A stretch of DNA of 64,000 nt, taken from Nannobrachium achirus (taxonomy: Eukaryota; Chordata; Actinopteri; Myctophiformes; Myctophidae). The position numbers and the translations under genes were made by a program. This document shows, in pieces, positions 12,481 through 24,975 of the stretch (its first letter is position 1; every line of letters begins with the position of its first letter). Below the pieces are notes generated by a model that was given only the letters and a program-made list of their open reading frames with translations, made no database searches and was not told the DNA's origin. The stretch spans positions 72,738,772 through 72,802,771 of the forward strand of contig OY997641.1 of NCBI GenBank assembly GCA_963921795.1. The letters are read 5' to 3'.

Positions 12481-13363
12481 AATAAAATAAACATTTATCA
12501 GAAATGGCGTAAACAAGATGTAATCTACTGCTGTCATGCATGTTGATGAATAGACAGAGTATTGTACTTATGTGATATAATCTGGATCTGTAAATTAAAA
12601 ACATATTATTTGAATCAAATAAAAACATTTAATATAAGTTATTTGTCAGTATTTTTTCTTCATGTTAAAGCAATAGGACACTTTATCAGAGGTTTGTTTT
12701 GGTTGTTTAACTACCTTGTCATGGAGAAACTAGTCCAATTAGGGAGATTGCTGCATCACACAGGTGATTAGAAATGAACTAGCCTGGGAGCGATGCAAAT
12801 AAGGAATGCATGTCCTGCTGTTATATGCAATACTCGTTATACCCATTGGGTGGTTCTGGGAAGTCTTTGTGCAATCACAAACATCTGGGGGGTAGCTCTT
12901 CAAGTCTTCATACCCAATCCAATGACACCTAGTACTTTCAAAAATGAATAAGAAATACATTTGAGCTGATCAGATTATTTTCCATTGACATCAGCAAAGA
13001 TCTTGGGCTGCCAGCATTAACAGCCAATAGCCACTTTTCCTTGGTAAATTCTAGTCTGCAAGAGCTTATGATTTGTTGTCATATCTCAAGAACTGTGTGA
13101 CCATTGGTCATATAACTTGGTGTTCTGTGTTCAGATAACCGAGGCTGTTCCAATGGCACCATGAACTGTACCATAACAAAAAATAAAAATAAAATAAATG
13201 AAAATTGTAGATCTGCTGCTTTTGTGGACAAACAACCGGCCATATCTCGAGTTGAGAACGTAACTGTGCCTTGTATCTTGCATTGCTGGATTCAGCATTC
13301 AAATGCCTTTCCAATTTGTATTTTAGCCTTTCATAGGAACAGGGGTGTTTGTTTTTCATTTAT

Positions 13364-13364
<1 letters not shown>

Positions 13365-13422
<58 letters not shown>

Positions 13423-13460
13423 TGCGCCGTGCGTGCGTGCGTGCGTGTGCGCGCGCGCGA
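13365..13460. repeat. (TG)n microsatellite grading into TGCG repeats
   Basis: About 30 TG units followed by GTGCGTGCG. The same locus in copy B (51300-51350) has a shorter tract. The cysteine/valine-rich reading frames across it are artefacts. Confidence 0.9.
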
Positions 13461-14530
13461 AATACTAATATTAATATCAATAATTCAACGTTAAGACAAC
13501 CCGGTTCGAGAGTGGTGTCTTCGGATCGGTCTCGGTGAGACGGACGCAATGGCACCTTCCTGGTTTACGTAGGACTAAAGGAACCAGAGAAAGGCAATGG
13601 GGAAGTTCTCAAAGAAATATACAGCAAATGTGCTGGGGAATTTGTTGGTTGAAAAACTGAAACTAAAATAATCCAAATATGGGCCTAAAAATGAACAGTT
13701 TCCTTGTACTCAGGGGAGACTCCCCTGGGAGTAAGGTGCATCCAGCTGTGCAGTGAATTTGAATGACAATATTGATGAATATATTCAATATATTAATATA
13801 TTAAAAATAAGATTTTTATGAAAAAATGTGAATAAGGGCGCTGCGACGTTGAGGAAAAGACGTCCTCAGAATTCCGAACGCAATGGTGCGCCATTCAACG
13901 ACGCCGGACGCACCATTCGGCCGGTATCGCACATTCCCCACCGAAAAAAATGAAAGAATAGCATTTATGCTGAATTTTTAATAACTTCCTGGAAAAATTC
14001 TTCCATACAAAAATGTTATTTGCATTACGATCGCGTCTTCGAAATACATATAACTCGTTTGATTCACTTCGGGAAGTTTGGGGCGTGATAACTGTTATGT
14101 TTTGTTATGTTATGTTATTACTACTCATACATATGTTGTTTTGCATATTATTGTAGGCTATAGCCTATTGTCTTTTGTCATTGAAAGTCTCGATGAACTG
14201 AATACAAAGGAATGCAATGGAAATGAGCCCTGGCTTTTTAGTTTTTTCTTTTTTTTACAATGTCGTCAATTAAATGAAGTCCCCTCACATCTGTGGGCAA
14301 ATTACATCCTGCACATAATTCCACATCAAACTCTGCTCTGAGTCTAATGATCATTACATCCTGATGTGAAAGAAAATGTGTCAAAAGAATAAAACATGAC
14401 GGTTGTTATGCAGTTCTTTCTTTTTCTTTTTCCCCCTTTTTCTCCACAATGTTGTAGTTATGCCAAATGATTCTTCCCCACACTCATTTCTGTCTTTTCA
14501 CTGCTGTTGTATCCTACTGACTCACTAGTG

Positions 14531-14869
14531 CAGGGGTTTTCAAAGTGGGTGACGGGGCACCCTGGGGTGCCGCAACAGCAGTCCAGGGGTGCCGCGAGAT
14601 CATTTACTGATATTTGGAATTTACTCCAATTATTACTTAATTACAATATATATTTAGTGTAATTTTAAACTTGAAGTACAGAGCAATTTTCAGTCAGTTC
14701 TAAGTCTTAACCAAAATGGCTATTAGGCCTATCTCACAACATAATCACTAAAATATGCTATAAACATAAGGTGCTGGGAGTGAAAATTATGAATATAATG
14801 TAGGGGTGCCTCGGATGAAAAGAATATTTATAGGGGTGCCCTGAGCCAAAAAAAGTTTGGTAATCCCTG
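14531..14869. mobile_element. hAT MITE, copy A
   Basis: The ends CAGGGGTTTTCAAAGTGGG and (complement) CAGGGATTACCAAAC are inverted repeats. The element is flanked on both sides by CACTAGTG (14523-14530 and 14870-14877), an 8-bp duplication. The same element with the same TSD is at 55351-55685, so it was present before the segmental duplication. Confidence 0.85.
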
Positions 14870-14975
14870 CACTAGTGAATCAGTCTGTCAGTCATTCAGT
14901 GACAGTTACACATCTCCTCCACCAGGGGGCGAAAGGCATTAAAGCAACAGTGTCTGGAACTCTGGATACATTATT

Positions 14976-15022
14976 GCGCATGCGCTAAACACGTTGATCC
15001 GGAAGCCGGATCTTCCGGAAGT
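14976..15022 (+). promoter_or_regulatory. NRF-1 / ETS-type CpG promoter of the zinc-finger gene
   Basis: GCGCATGCGC (14976-14985) is a perfect NRF-1-type palindrome. It is followed by CCGGAAGCCGG (about 14999) and TTCCGGAAGTAG (about 15013), which match ETS-family sites. The start codon of exon 1 lies about 375 bp downstream and no TATA box stands out, so this looks like a housekeeping promoter. The cluster is conserved in copy B at 55784-55830. Factor binding is inferred from motif match only. Confidence 0.6.
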
Positions 15023-15397
15023 AGAATGTTTCTGGCGTGGCGTTTCCACAACAAAGGAACCGTTGGTGTTTCATGGTGGTTTTGGGACGCGACCTGCCGT
15101 TTGCCAACAAACCTAAGCATAAAGGTGGTTGCCGGGGGGCAAGGAGCTCCGCTGTGTTCACTTGGACCGCGCGGAGGTGCCGAAAGTCGGGGGTCGAAGA
15201 TGTACTATTCTGTCCCTATCAGGACATAACTCGGACGGACTTTGCAACGCTCCACACGGAGACTCGCAAGTTTTAGCTCGGCGGCGGTGTCTCACGTGGA
15301 TCAAGTCCGCTTGAGTGTTGGTGTTTAGTTTCATGGTGGTTGGGACACAGCGCGTGGCGAAAAGCTTCTCATATTAAAAGGAGTTAAAACGCTTCAA

Positions 15398-15614
15398 ATG
15401 GAGTCTGTACGGCTGAAGATAAATGAACACATGACGTCGGTGGGAGAGGAGATATTGTGTGTTTTAGAAAAGCAACAAAGTGTTGATGTTTGTCGCGTGA
15501 AGCTCGATGTCAGAGTGTTTGTGTTGGAGCGCCTCCGTGCGGCCGCAGAGGTCATGTGCAGCCTCTTCCAGAGAGAGATGGAGACACTACACAACACCCA
15601 ACTACACACTGCAG
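15398..15614 (+). CDS. C2H2 zinc-finger protein, exon 1 (N-terminal region)
   Basis: This exon starts at ATG in the context TTCAAATGG and encodes 72 residues beginning MESVRLKINEHM. It includes VFVLERLRAAAEVMCSLFQR and ends at CTGCAG|GTATGT, a near-consensus donor, in phase 1. Teleost multi-finger genes often begin with such a short helical N-terminus (RL.AAAEEIF...) ahead of an acidic linker, and that is how the exon was recognised. Its phase fits the exon at 31493 exactly (G|AC gives Asp). The resulting intron of 15.9 kb is long because of the transposons inserted in it. An alternative is that the exon belongs to a different finger gene, or that translation begins at the ATG at 31525. The homologous exon in copy B (56173) is frameshifted. 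Confidence 0.65.
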
Positions 15615-15985
15615 GTATGTCTGTTACACACACAACACCCAACTACACACTGCAGGTATGTCTGTTACACACACAACACCACACTACACACTGCAGGTAT
15701 GTCTGTTACACACACAACACCACACTACACACTGCAGGTATGTTGTTACACACACAACACCACACTACACACTGCAGGTATGTCTGTTACACACACAACA
15801 CCACACTACACACTGCAGGTATGTCTGTTACACACACAACACCCAACTACACACTGCAGGTATGTCTGTTACACACACAACACCCAACTACACACTGCAG
15901 GTATGTCAGTTACACACACAACACCACACTACACACTGCAGGTATGTCAGTTACACACACAACACCACACTACACACTGCATGTA
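15590..15985 (+). repeat. 41-bp minisatellite multiplying the exon 1 splice donor
   Basis: About 9.5 tandem units of 41 bp (one of 40) each contain CTACACACTGCAG|GTATGT. The core recurs at 15611, 15652, 15693, 15734, 15774, 15815, 15856, 15897 and 15938, with a decayed unit at 15979. The array therefore carries nine near-identical 5' splice sites. All three forward frames stay open through it, so spurious ORFs of up to 238 codons appear. Copy B has only two to three units (56332-56440). Confidence 0.9.
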
Positions 15986-16169
15986 GTGTGTCTGTTACAC
16001 TTAAACATACCTGTCTCAGAAGCTTCAAATATAAAGTGCTTATTCCATGGCCATAGATGTTGCAATTCTCTTCGGGTGGGTACAAGTAACCGTATCTTCA
16101 GTAGTGTTCAATAAAAATGCATTTAATCTGAATGGTGGCCATTTTCGGTGTATTTCCTCCATATGTTTC

Positions 16170-16487
16170 AACTGATTGATTGATTGAAGACTTTATTAGA
16201 AGTTTGCATAGGAAAAGGTACAGTTTCATGACGGTACAGTTCACTGGTACAAGGTCTACTAAAAGGAGATCCTAGAAAAGACTAAGCTTATTTCCACAGG
16301 AAACCATTTAAGTATCTCTTATAAAACTGTATGACAGACGAACTACGCAACCCTATCGGTTGGGGTTGTTTCGAGGTCCCAGTAGACAGAGGCTAACCTG
16401 CCGACGCGAGTGAATGCTAACCTGCTCATGCAGGTGAATGCTAACCCAAAGCCTAAACCCTAACATTAAGCTTAAACCTAACCCCTA
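16170..16487. other. Retroposon tail and spacer
   Basis: 16170-16290 repeats the retroposon tail seen at 2325 and 59757. The following sequence (CTAACC-rich, 16390-16495) is shared with copy B (59950-60085) and ends in the hAT target CCCTTACC. Confidence 0.55.
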
Positions 16488-16495
16488 CCCTTACC

Positions 16496-18093
16496 TAGAG
16501 ATGGACCGATTGCAAAATTCTTGGCCGATTCCGATTTCCGGTTTTATTAAATTCTGATCTGCCGATACCGATTTTTCCGATACCGATTTTCTATCTAAGA
16601 AAGAACAATAATTATACAATACACCATATATTTTTTGGCTTGAGTACCCTTTCCATGATTTTTTTATCCAAGTACTCCCTTTCCCAGACAACATTTTGCT
16701 TATATAACTGCAATTAAAACCACAACTATGGTAGGCTATATGCATAACACCCCTGTTCAACAATATAACATCACAAATAAGAAATGGAGTGAGTTTCAAA
16801 CAGTGCATCCTGAGCAGATTTATTTTCAACACTGACAATAAGATTCAGTCAGTTTTCATGTCAATAACTAGTAATCAACAACCAATCATTAACTGATCAA
16901 CAAAATTCAAAAACACATCTCAGTTGGCTGGTATTCTACCATGTAATTTCTTCTGTATCCCATGCAGTACCTCTGGGTATCACCAGGGGTACTCGTAGTA
17001 CCCCAGTTAAACACTGGAATAGTTGACTTTCAATGTCACAATCAACAATTTTTTAAGCAGCACTGAGTTAACTTAAGAAAATAAAACTTGAACTCAATCT
17101 AGTGCAATGTTTGTACTTGAAAAATGAAAGCTGGTGCTATTTAACTATTATTATTATCATTGTTATTAATATGCTGGTGAAATTGGCTTGGCAATCCTTT
17201 CTGTTTTTATACTGTCATTAGTATCAACAAGCAACCCCCCTGGTTGCTTGTTTCTCTCTCAAAAACAAAACCTGGCAACATTGGGTGATCATGCAGACTC
17301 AGAGAAGTGTTTATCTTAGCACAGGACGCTAAACAAGCAGGCTACAGTGGACACTCATGCTGCTCATGATTACATGCATTTATGTAGCGCAATATTTGGG
17401 ATATGTGTGGCTGGCTACCAACAGGGAGGAAACATCGGAAAATCACTGTTGATAGCACGTAAAATAGACGATTCGCACGGAAAATAAAATAGACGACGCT
17501 TCACGGACATTTTTAGCGCTTCTTCGGCAGCCTTTGCTATAGATTTCAGCACTTTAGCGGCAGCACATAAAGCGTGTGCATTAATCTGGCCATTCTTTAG
17601 CATGACGTGAGTTTGTATGCCTTGTAGATCAGCTGTTTTCAGCTGCTGTTCGTTGTGGGTGTGAGAGTCAGAGTGTGTGTGGAGGGAGGGAGGGACGGGG
17701 AGAGAGAGCGAGAGAGATAGACGGAACACTATAGCCCGCATCAGCTCGCATCGTTGCTTTTGTTCAGATGTACTGTAATGAGATGGAGTTATTTATTTGA
17801 GCGAACGGGTAATATCATATCAATGCAAAGAGCGAGTTTTGGATCATCCTGGCACAGTGAAATAAGTCCAAATCTGCGACATGTTTTCTTCATGAGTCTG
17901 TTAGCGTTAGCTTCGCTGCTGCTTTGTTTTGGTCAGCGCGCGTTGAGCCACATGTTGCGTACTGCGAATGCGTGTCATTTTTGATCGGCGGAAAACCGGC
18001 AATTACGTTAGGACCGGCCGGTCACCGATTGAGGCCGATTTTATATAATACCGGCCGATTTTCGATACCGGCCGATACCGATGTCCATCTCTA
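16496..18093. mobile_element. Non-autonomous hAT transposon, 1598 bp
   Basis: The ends TAGAGATGGACCGATTG and (complement) TAGAGATGGACATCGGTATC are inverted, and CCCTTACC lies on both sides (16488-16495 and 18094-18101). Copy B at about 60075-60090 has the unoccupied site with a single CCCTTACC, which proves insertion after the duplication. The interior, including a 115-codon minus-strand frame, shows no hAT transposase. Confidence 0.92.
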
Positions 18094-18215
18094 CCCTTAC
18101 CCTAACCAGACTACTGGGACCTCGAAACAATAGAAATAACAAGATTCTGCCTTTGGTTGGGCAGGTGTACGGCACTCTGAAATGGCCACTCTTTATTGAA
18201 ATATACGGAAGATAA

Positions 18216-18440
18216 GGGCGGCAATGGCTCAGGGGTAGAGAAACCGTCATTAGAACACAGAGGGTTCCCGAAGGATTCCCAGTTTGATCCCGGACTCCCT
18301 CAGAGTTGGTGTTGAAGAGTCCTTGTGCAAGAACCCCTGGTTGCTCCCGATGAGCAGGTTGGTGCCTTGAATGGGTGAATGTAAATCTATGTAAAGCGCT
18401 TTGGATAAGTCGCTATATAAATGCACCATTTACCATTTAA
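18216..18440 (+). repeat. tRNA-head/L2-tail SINE, copy A
   Basis: The head has pol III-like boxes (TGGCTCAGGGGTAGAG and CAGTTTGATCCCGG). The tail has the L2-type end TAAAGCGCTTTGGATAA...TATAAATGC. The same SINE is in copy B (60196-60420), and a related tail is at 30178-30345. Confidence 0.65.
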
Positions 18441-19317
18441 GGGTACTTCTGCGGGCCTGAAGAGAATTGTAGAATCAGTGGTCATCGAGTAAGCACTTTA
18501 TATTTCATATATTTATATTTATAGATCAGGCTTTTGCTGTGGTAGCCTATATCCCTACTCTCTCTCTCATAATGTTCATAGGGCTCAATAGTGGGCACGT
18601 TTGTCCCCCTACAACCAGACAGGTTAAAAGTATCAATTTCAGACATATATTTCCAACAACCTATTGAAAAAAATAAATAATAATAATAATAAGAAAGCTG
18701 AAACTACCGAACAAAACCACTTTGCACAGTGAAATCGATGGTTAGTTAATCGAAGGATAGTCGCTCAGTCGTAAGTTGTAACTCATGACATGAGTTTTGT
18801 TTGTAGTAGTCCCATACATACATCATTGTGTTCATGCTTAGCTGTACACTTCTCAAAATGAAAATCAAAACATATCGGGCGAGACTGATTCATCAACAAA
18901 AGAAGTCATGCCCACATGGGCTGTCCAGATATGGGCATGAAAGGGACAAGGACTGACAGATATGTATGGTCATATCAGTTGGATTGGCGGTGCGACAGAG
19001 GTGTGAGTGCTCCATTGTGGCCCAAACTCTTGACCTATAGCAGTGAAAATAGCTTTCATCAGGATGGGGACAATTAATTTATCTCTTAGAACAAGTAGTG
19101 ACTGATCCTTTTAACTGAACAAAACATACTAAACGTCTATAGTTTGATTTGATTACGTCATGGTATAATATACGGTTGCTGCATGGTAACCAAAAGTTCT
19201 TTCTACTGGTGATTTCCACAGAGCACCACAGGGAGAGGTCTACAGAGTCTAGAGAGATGGCCTCCCAAACATATTCAACGTTGTCAGAGGAACAGCGAGA
19301 GATGGACAAGGGACGTG

Positions 19318-20148
19318 TGTAGCAACTCATAATGTAATAACGGCTCATAATGTAATAAGGGCTCATAATGTAATAAAAAAAATGTAATAAAAACTCATAA
19401 TGTAATAATCAGCTCATATTGTAATAAAAAAACGAGCGCATAACGTAATAACAGATTTTTCAATAATGTAATAATGTAATAATGTGTTACATTAAGAACC
19501 TCCACATAGGAGGCTCATAATGTAATAAAACTTCATAATGTAATAATGGCCTATTTTTTTGGTAAATATCATGGTATTTGCGACCGACCTCCAGGGACCC
19601 CCAGGGACCCCCAGGGACCCCCTGCCACCACCGCCAAATAGTGCAAAAATGACCAAATCAACACCCCAACTGGGCTGCTCATGGGGGAATTCCCAGGGAC
19701 CACCGACTCCTGCTACTCCAACAGTCCTTCACCTTCATTGGTTTAACTTTGCCCCGCCCCCTCCCCTCATTGGCCGAAAGTTTATTTGGCTTTACTCATC
19801 AACTGTTTGTCGTACAAACTTGTGGGTGGTGTCAATTGACTTGATTAAGAGTCCTTAACCTTAATTAGTTTAACTTTGCCCCACCCCCTCCTCTGATTGG
19901 CCGAAACATTATTTGGCTTTACTCATCAACCATTTGTCGTACAAACTTGAGGGTGGAACCAATGCCACTCACAGGCCTTTTTGTGTACATACTGTGACCT
20001 GATGGTCGCTTATCTCCTGATTAGGGAGCCTTACTGGTATCATGGTAGTATCATGTCAGTATCCTGGTCAGTATCATGCCAGTATCATGTCAGTATCATG
20101 GTCAGTATCATGCCAGTATCATGTCAGTATCATGGTCAGTATCATACT
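19318..20148 (+). repeat. Left terminal inverted repeat of the 8.9-kb element
   Basis: Matches the complement of 27380-28211 almost throughout. Order: TAATGTAATAA array, G/C-rich CCCAGGGAC triplets (19592-19622), two diverged ~120-bp units, then the first GTCAGTATCATG repeats. Confidence 0.9.
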
Positions 20149-20863
20149 AGTAAGACACCTGAGGGTGGAATGCGACCTCAGGGTGACATGCGACCTCGCC
20201 CTAAAGGGCGAGGTCGCGCCAATTCTTGACTATCTGGCCAACCACAGCGTTTCTCTGACGATTCTAGTTGTTATCATTCTGGGGGGAGTTTGTTCATGTT
20301 TTTGTGAGGGTATCAACCCTAGGAGACACGGGGAGAACATGTGAGGGTATCAACCCTAGGAGACACGGGGAGAACATGCAAACTCCACACAGAAAGGCCC
20401 TATCGCCAACCCCACCTAGGGTGTGAGCGATAGGGCCTAAACATGGAGATGTGTAGAACACTATATATGAAGATAGTCCAGTCCATCATGTCATATGGGA
20501 CTACCGTCATAGACAGTAGCCATTGTTAGGCCAGAGTCAATGGCTGTCTGTCTGACTGTCTGTACAGGAAGTGATGTCACATGACATACTTTTTATGCCC
20601 ATATATGAGTCATTCTGTACCACATCTCCATGTTTAGGCCAAACAGGTTTGCTCCATTTCTCCATGTATAGGTCCAAATGACCTAGGTCGCGCCAATTCT
20701 TGACCATCTGGCCAACCACAGCGTTTCTCTGACGATTCTAGTTGTTGTCATTCTGGGGGGAGTTTGTTCATGTTTTTGTGAGGGTATCAACCCTAGGAGA
20801 CACGGGGAGAACATGCAAACTCCACACAGAAAGGCCCTATCGCTCACACCCTACACTCTAAAA

Positions 20864-23763
20864 ACAAAAACTAGGCTCTACTCAATTTTATTGGTGAAAC
20901 ATTTTTACACTCAAAAATATTGAGTAAATATTACTGTTATGAAATCAGGTAGATGATACTCAATTAATTTGAGTAAAAGTAACCAAAACTTTTACGTACT
21001 TATTAACAACTAAAATTGAGTACAATGACCTAAAGAAATTGAGTAGATATAATTAAATTATTCAGTCAATGCCACAAAAGACTACAAGTAAATACATTGA
21101 AATATTAAGTAGATCTAATTGAATATTAGAGTATGATTTAACAAAACAAATATGTCACATTTACTCTATTCATTTACTTTTATTGATTTAATTCATATAG
21201 TACCATTTACCCCTTTCATTTACTTTACCTTTTACTCCAGGAGTACATGATGTCAAATGAATACACATGAAATAATTATGCAGATAATTATGTTTTTAAT
21301 CAACTAATTTTGACCAGTGTAACACCACATCAAGTATGAACATTCAACATACATTAGTATGTAAATGACATGCAACAATGCCTGCAAAAACAATATGTTT
21401 AAAGATAATGATCAGGAAAGGGGTATCCCTGACACTTTTAAAATGTTCTGTTTACTAAAGAGCAGTGTGTGTTCACAATACTGTATATAAGTACCTCTAA
21501 TTGAACTGTGCATACTGTAAGTAAGCAGTCTGTCAAACATTATGCACCATAAGAACAATGAGCCCATCAAATGAACAGTAAGTCATAACCACAAAATACA
21601 TTAAAGAAGACAGTCAGAGGCCATTTGGTATGAAAGAAAATCACAACTTGGAATATGAAATAATAAATAAGCATTTACAGTAGCTCAACATTTAAACATA
21701 TTGACTATGCACACGTGTAATGTCTATATGCTAAACTGACCTGTTTGCATTATGACTCGAATGCACCAGAAACAAACACTTTACATTAACTAATTACTAT
21801 CAGCAACAAATACCATTGCAAAAATGCTGTTTTGACAATAAATCCACTTTCAGTAGGTTATACCCACTTTCTGAGAGCATCTTGCTGAACAGTAGTCGGC
21901 AAGCAGACATTTTTTCAGTCTGAACTTTGGCTGAAAGGTGTCCAGGATCCAACTCAACAAGTACTTTTTGGAACATCTCAAGACCATATCTGAGGTTCTT
22001 GGGGTATCTCAGATTAAAGGCATAGAACAGTCCCAACAGATAGCAGCAGACCCCCAAGATTGTTGAGGGCAGTGATGCCCTTAATCACAATACCTACATC
22101 AGTAGGTTCATTCATTGAGTCCTCTTGGTTCTGCAGCAGGTAGATCTTCATCTTCATCATCACCTCCTCTGTCAACTTCTCTTCTACTCTGACAGGTGCA
22201 CCAGCAGCTTCCTTCCTGCACACATTGTGAAGATAATTGTTTAGAGCTCACTTTCAGGCTAAAGACACACAGACACACATTGAGCAATCCTAGCTGTCTC
22301 CACACATGCAGCCCTGGGCATAATCTTGAATCAGTTGGACCAGACATGCAACGGATGCAACAGCCATTCAGCCAATGTCACAACCTCATTCTCTGGACAT
22401 CACTATGCTGTTCCTTTGCATGTGATGGTCTCATCCACGATGACATTAAAACGTCAAAACATTTATTTTACTAACTTGAAAGTCCTTGATCTTGACACTA
22501 TCTTCATCCAGATGGTCGATGAGACATCGGATGATGACCTCTCGTGTTCGTTGATTGGGGACTCCTCTCTGCAGAATAGAAAAATAATTATTTGAACAAT
22601 AAAGAAAAAGTATGACTGCACTTTCATAACTAACATAAACTTTGGCAATACAATTGTTTCCACAACCCAGTTTTAGCAACGGAAGCTGGGAGACTGTCCT
22701 TAGTAGCTATTAAGACATACATTTAGAAATGAATAATCAGGAGAGAGAGTTGCAGGGGATAAAGATGAGTTTAGCATAAATTAATATAGTAATTATTGTC
22801 ATTAGCCAGGTGAAATATAATTAAAGCAGTTAGAGTAAATGAAAGTTTCATACCTGAAGTACAATACTCATTTGTGCCCAAACTGCCCTTCTTGGACTGG
22901 AACATGGACAGTAGTTTGGGGGTATAGAAGTCCAACATTGCCATACATTTTGGCTCAAGATTCAGTGTGGTGATCATCCTGAACTTTGCACTAACCTGGA
23001 AGACAGAGATGAGGGGAAGAGAGTAAAAAAGAAGACATGTAGATAATAATGTAGGCCTATACCTGTGCATTTTATCTTCATTGTACACACCATTGTATGC
23101 AGCTGTGCATAGCTTGTAATAAATGCAAAAAGTCACAATGACTGTCTAGAGGGCTTGCACATTCCCCTCACTGTAACCTTAACTAGCTGCAAACCTTTGT
23201 AAAGAACATAAGTTATACCCAATACATTTGTGTAGCCTATATGCACAAAGATACAGTAAATCTACTTACCAATATTTGCAAACACTCTCCAGGTTTCTTG
23301 TTGAAGAAGATGTGTGCTGCTGCTGTTTGTTGACAGAATGTTCCAGTAGAACTTTCCCATGAACCCTTGTGTACAATTTTGAATCTTAGTCATATCTACT
23401 CAATTGTTTAAGTTGTTGTGAGAGATGAAAGATTATTAAGTTGGAATGAATAATAATTAAGGGTCTTTTTAAATTGATCCATATAAGTACTCCATACTCA
23501 AATATTATGAAGGAAAATTACCAAAACAAATTGAGTATAATTCATGAATAAAATCAGTTGGTCAAATACTAATTTATTCTCATGAAATTAACTCAAATAA
23601 TATATGTACATCTAACTCAAAAAGAACAGTTGGATTTTTACTCATTTTGTTTGGTGTGACCTACTCAAACAATCACATACATGATATTCAGTGATTTTAT
23701 TGAGTAAATATAACTTTTTCTAAAAGTGCTATTTACTCGGTCACAGAATTCTTTCTTAGAGTG
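20864..23763 (-). mobile_element. Nested 2.9-kb DNA transposon with TA duplication
   Basis: CACTCTAAAAACAAAA at the left and the complement CACTCTAAGAAAGAATTC at the right are terminal inverted repeats, and TA is present on both sides (20862-20863 and 23764-23765). The related module at 30661-30690 reads CACACCCTAGGTTGGG without the insertion, so the boundary is exact. The outer few hundred bases hold scattered ACTCAAT/ATTGAGT motifs. CACTCT ends with a TA target are seen in several teleost cut-and-paste families (CACTA/EnSpm or ISL2EU), and I cannot choose between them. The minus strand carries a decayed captured gene. Confidence 0.8.
21880..22995 (-). pseudogene. SAMD3-like C-terminal gene fragment carried by a transposon
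   Basis: Three minus-strand pieces resemble, from memory, the C-terminal half of the teleost proteins annotated as sterile alpha motif domain-containing protein 3-like. Piece 1 (22995-22854) starts after CTTCCAG, includes LDFYTPKLLSMFQSKKG and ends at CTTCAG|GTATGA. Piece 2 (about 22572-22487) starts after TATTCTGCAG, includes EVIIRCLIDHLDED and ends CAA|GTTAGT. Piece 3 (about 22210-21880) has [19 protein letters not shown], then after a frameshift near 22060 continues [19 protein letters not shown]. The intron boundaries look real, but the frameshift and the missing N-terminal half mean it is not a working gene. SAMD3-like sequences are commonly carried by teleost transposons, which fits its place inside the 20864-23763 element. 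Confidence 0.6.
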
Positions 23764-24433
23764 TAGGTTGGGTTGGCGATAGGGCCTTTCTGTGTGGAGT
23801 TTGCCTAAACATGGAGATGTGGTACAGAAGGACTCATATATGGGCATAAAAAGTATGTCATGTGACATCACTTCCTGTACGGACAGTCAGACAGACAGCC
23901 ATTGACTCCGACCTAACAATAGCTACTGTCTATGACGGTAGTTCCATAATTATGACATATTGGACTAGACTATCTCCATATATAGTGTTATCCACATCTC
24001 CATGTTAGGACTCATATATGGGCATAAAAAGTATGTCATGTGACATCACTTCCTGTACAGACAGTCAGCCATTGACTCCGGATTAACAATGGCTACTGTC
24101 TATGACGGTAGTCCCATATCATATGACATATTGGACTAGACTATCTCCATATATAGTGTTATCCACATCTCCATGTTTAGACAGCCAATGACTCCGGCCT
24201 AACAATGGCTACTTTCTATGACGTTAGTCCCATATGACATGATGGACTGGACTATCTCCATATATAGTGTTATCCACATTTCGTGTAGCCGCCCTGTACA
24301 GGAAGTGATGTCACAACTCGCTGACATCACACTGACATCACAGAGGATACGGACGGTCACGAGGATACGGAAGGACACTCAAGTGACACGGTTCTTCAGA
24401 GTATTATGCGACCTTCGGTCGCAATCAGTGGCA

Positions 24434-24870
24434 TGGTCAGTATCCTGGTCAGTATCATGCCAGTATCATGGTCAGTATCATGTCAGTATAATGACCGTAT
24501 CATGTCGGTGTCATGGTCAGTATCCTAGTCAGTATCATGCCAGTATCATGGTCAGTATCATGTCAGTGTCATGGTCAGTATCATGTCAGTATCATGGTCA
24601 GTATCATGTCAGTGTCATGGTCAGTATCATGTCAGTATCAATGTCAGTATCCCAGTCAGTATCATGTCAGTATCATGGTCAGTATCCTAGTCAGTATCAT
24701 GTCAGTATCATGGTCAGTATCCTGGTCAGTATCATGCCAGTATCATGGTCAGTATCATGTCAGTGTGATGGTCAGTATCATGTCAGTATCCTGGTCAGTA
24801 TCATGGTCAGTATCATGGCAGTATCATGTCAGTATCCTGGTCAGTATCATGGCAGTATTGTAGGCTATAT
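24434..24870 (+). repeat. GTCAGTATCATG satellite, forward array
   Basis: Tandem 11/12-bp units alternate GGTCAGTATCAT, GTCAGTATCAT and GCCAGTATCAT with CCTG variants. The array lacks stop codons in several frames, so long V/S/Q/Y/H-rich reading frames are artefacts. Confidence 0.92.
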
Positions 24871-24896
24871 CATGTAGGGAAGGAAGGTCACCAGTC

Positions 24897-24898
<2 letters not shown>

Positions 24899-24951
<53 letters not shown>

Positions 24952-24953
24952 CA
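24899..24953 (+). repeat. (TCTG)n microsatellite
   Basis: About 13 TCTG units. With flanking GGAAGGTCACCAGTCTC and CACTATCAGCAGGATCAC it forms one arm of an inverted repeat whose other arm is 25660-25850. Confidence 0.95.
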
Positions 24954-24975
24954 CTATCAGCAGGATCACACCCTT

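Larger units (their letters stand above)
20149..24425 (+). repeat. Inner module, interrupted by a nested transposon
   Basis: Begins about ATACTAGTAAGACACCTGAG and ends GCGACCTTCGGTCGCAA. A shorter stand-alone relative with the same ends is at 30451-31441. It contains a GC hairpin (GCGACCTCGCCCTAAAGGGC onward), the block GGCCCTATCGC, and direct and inverted copies of ATATGGGCATAAAAAGTATG and GACGGTAGTCCCATATGACA. Confidence 0.7.

Noticed and set aside
15398..16114. A 238-codon continuous protein starting MESVRL
   Set aside because: After codon 72 the frame runs through the 41-bp minisatellite, where all forward frames are open. The consensus donor at 15614 and the phase match to 31493 favour ending the exon there.
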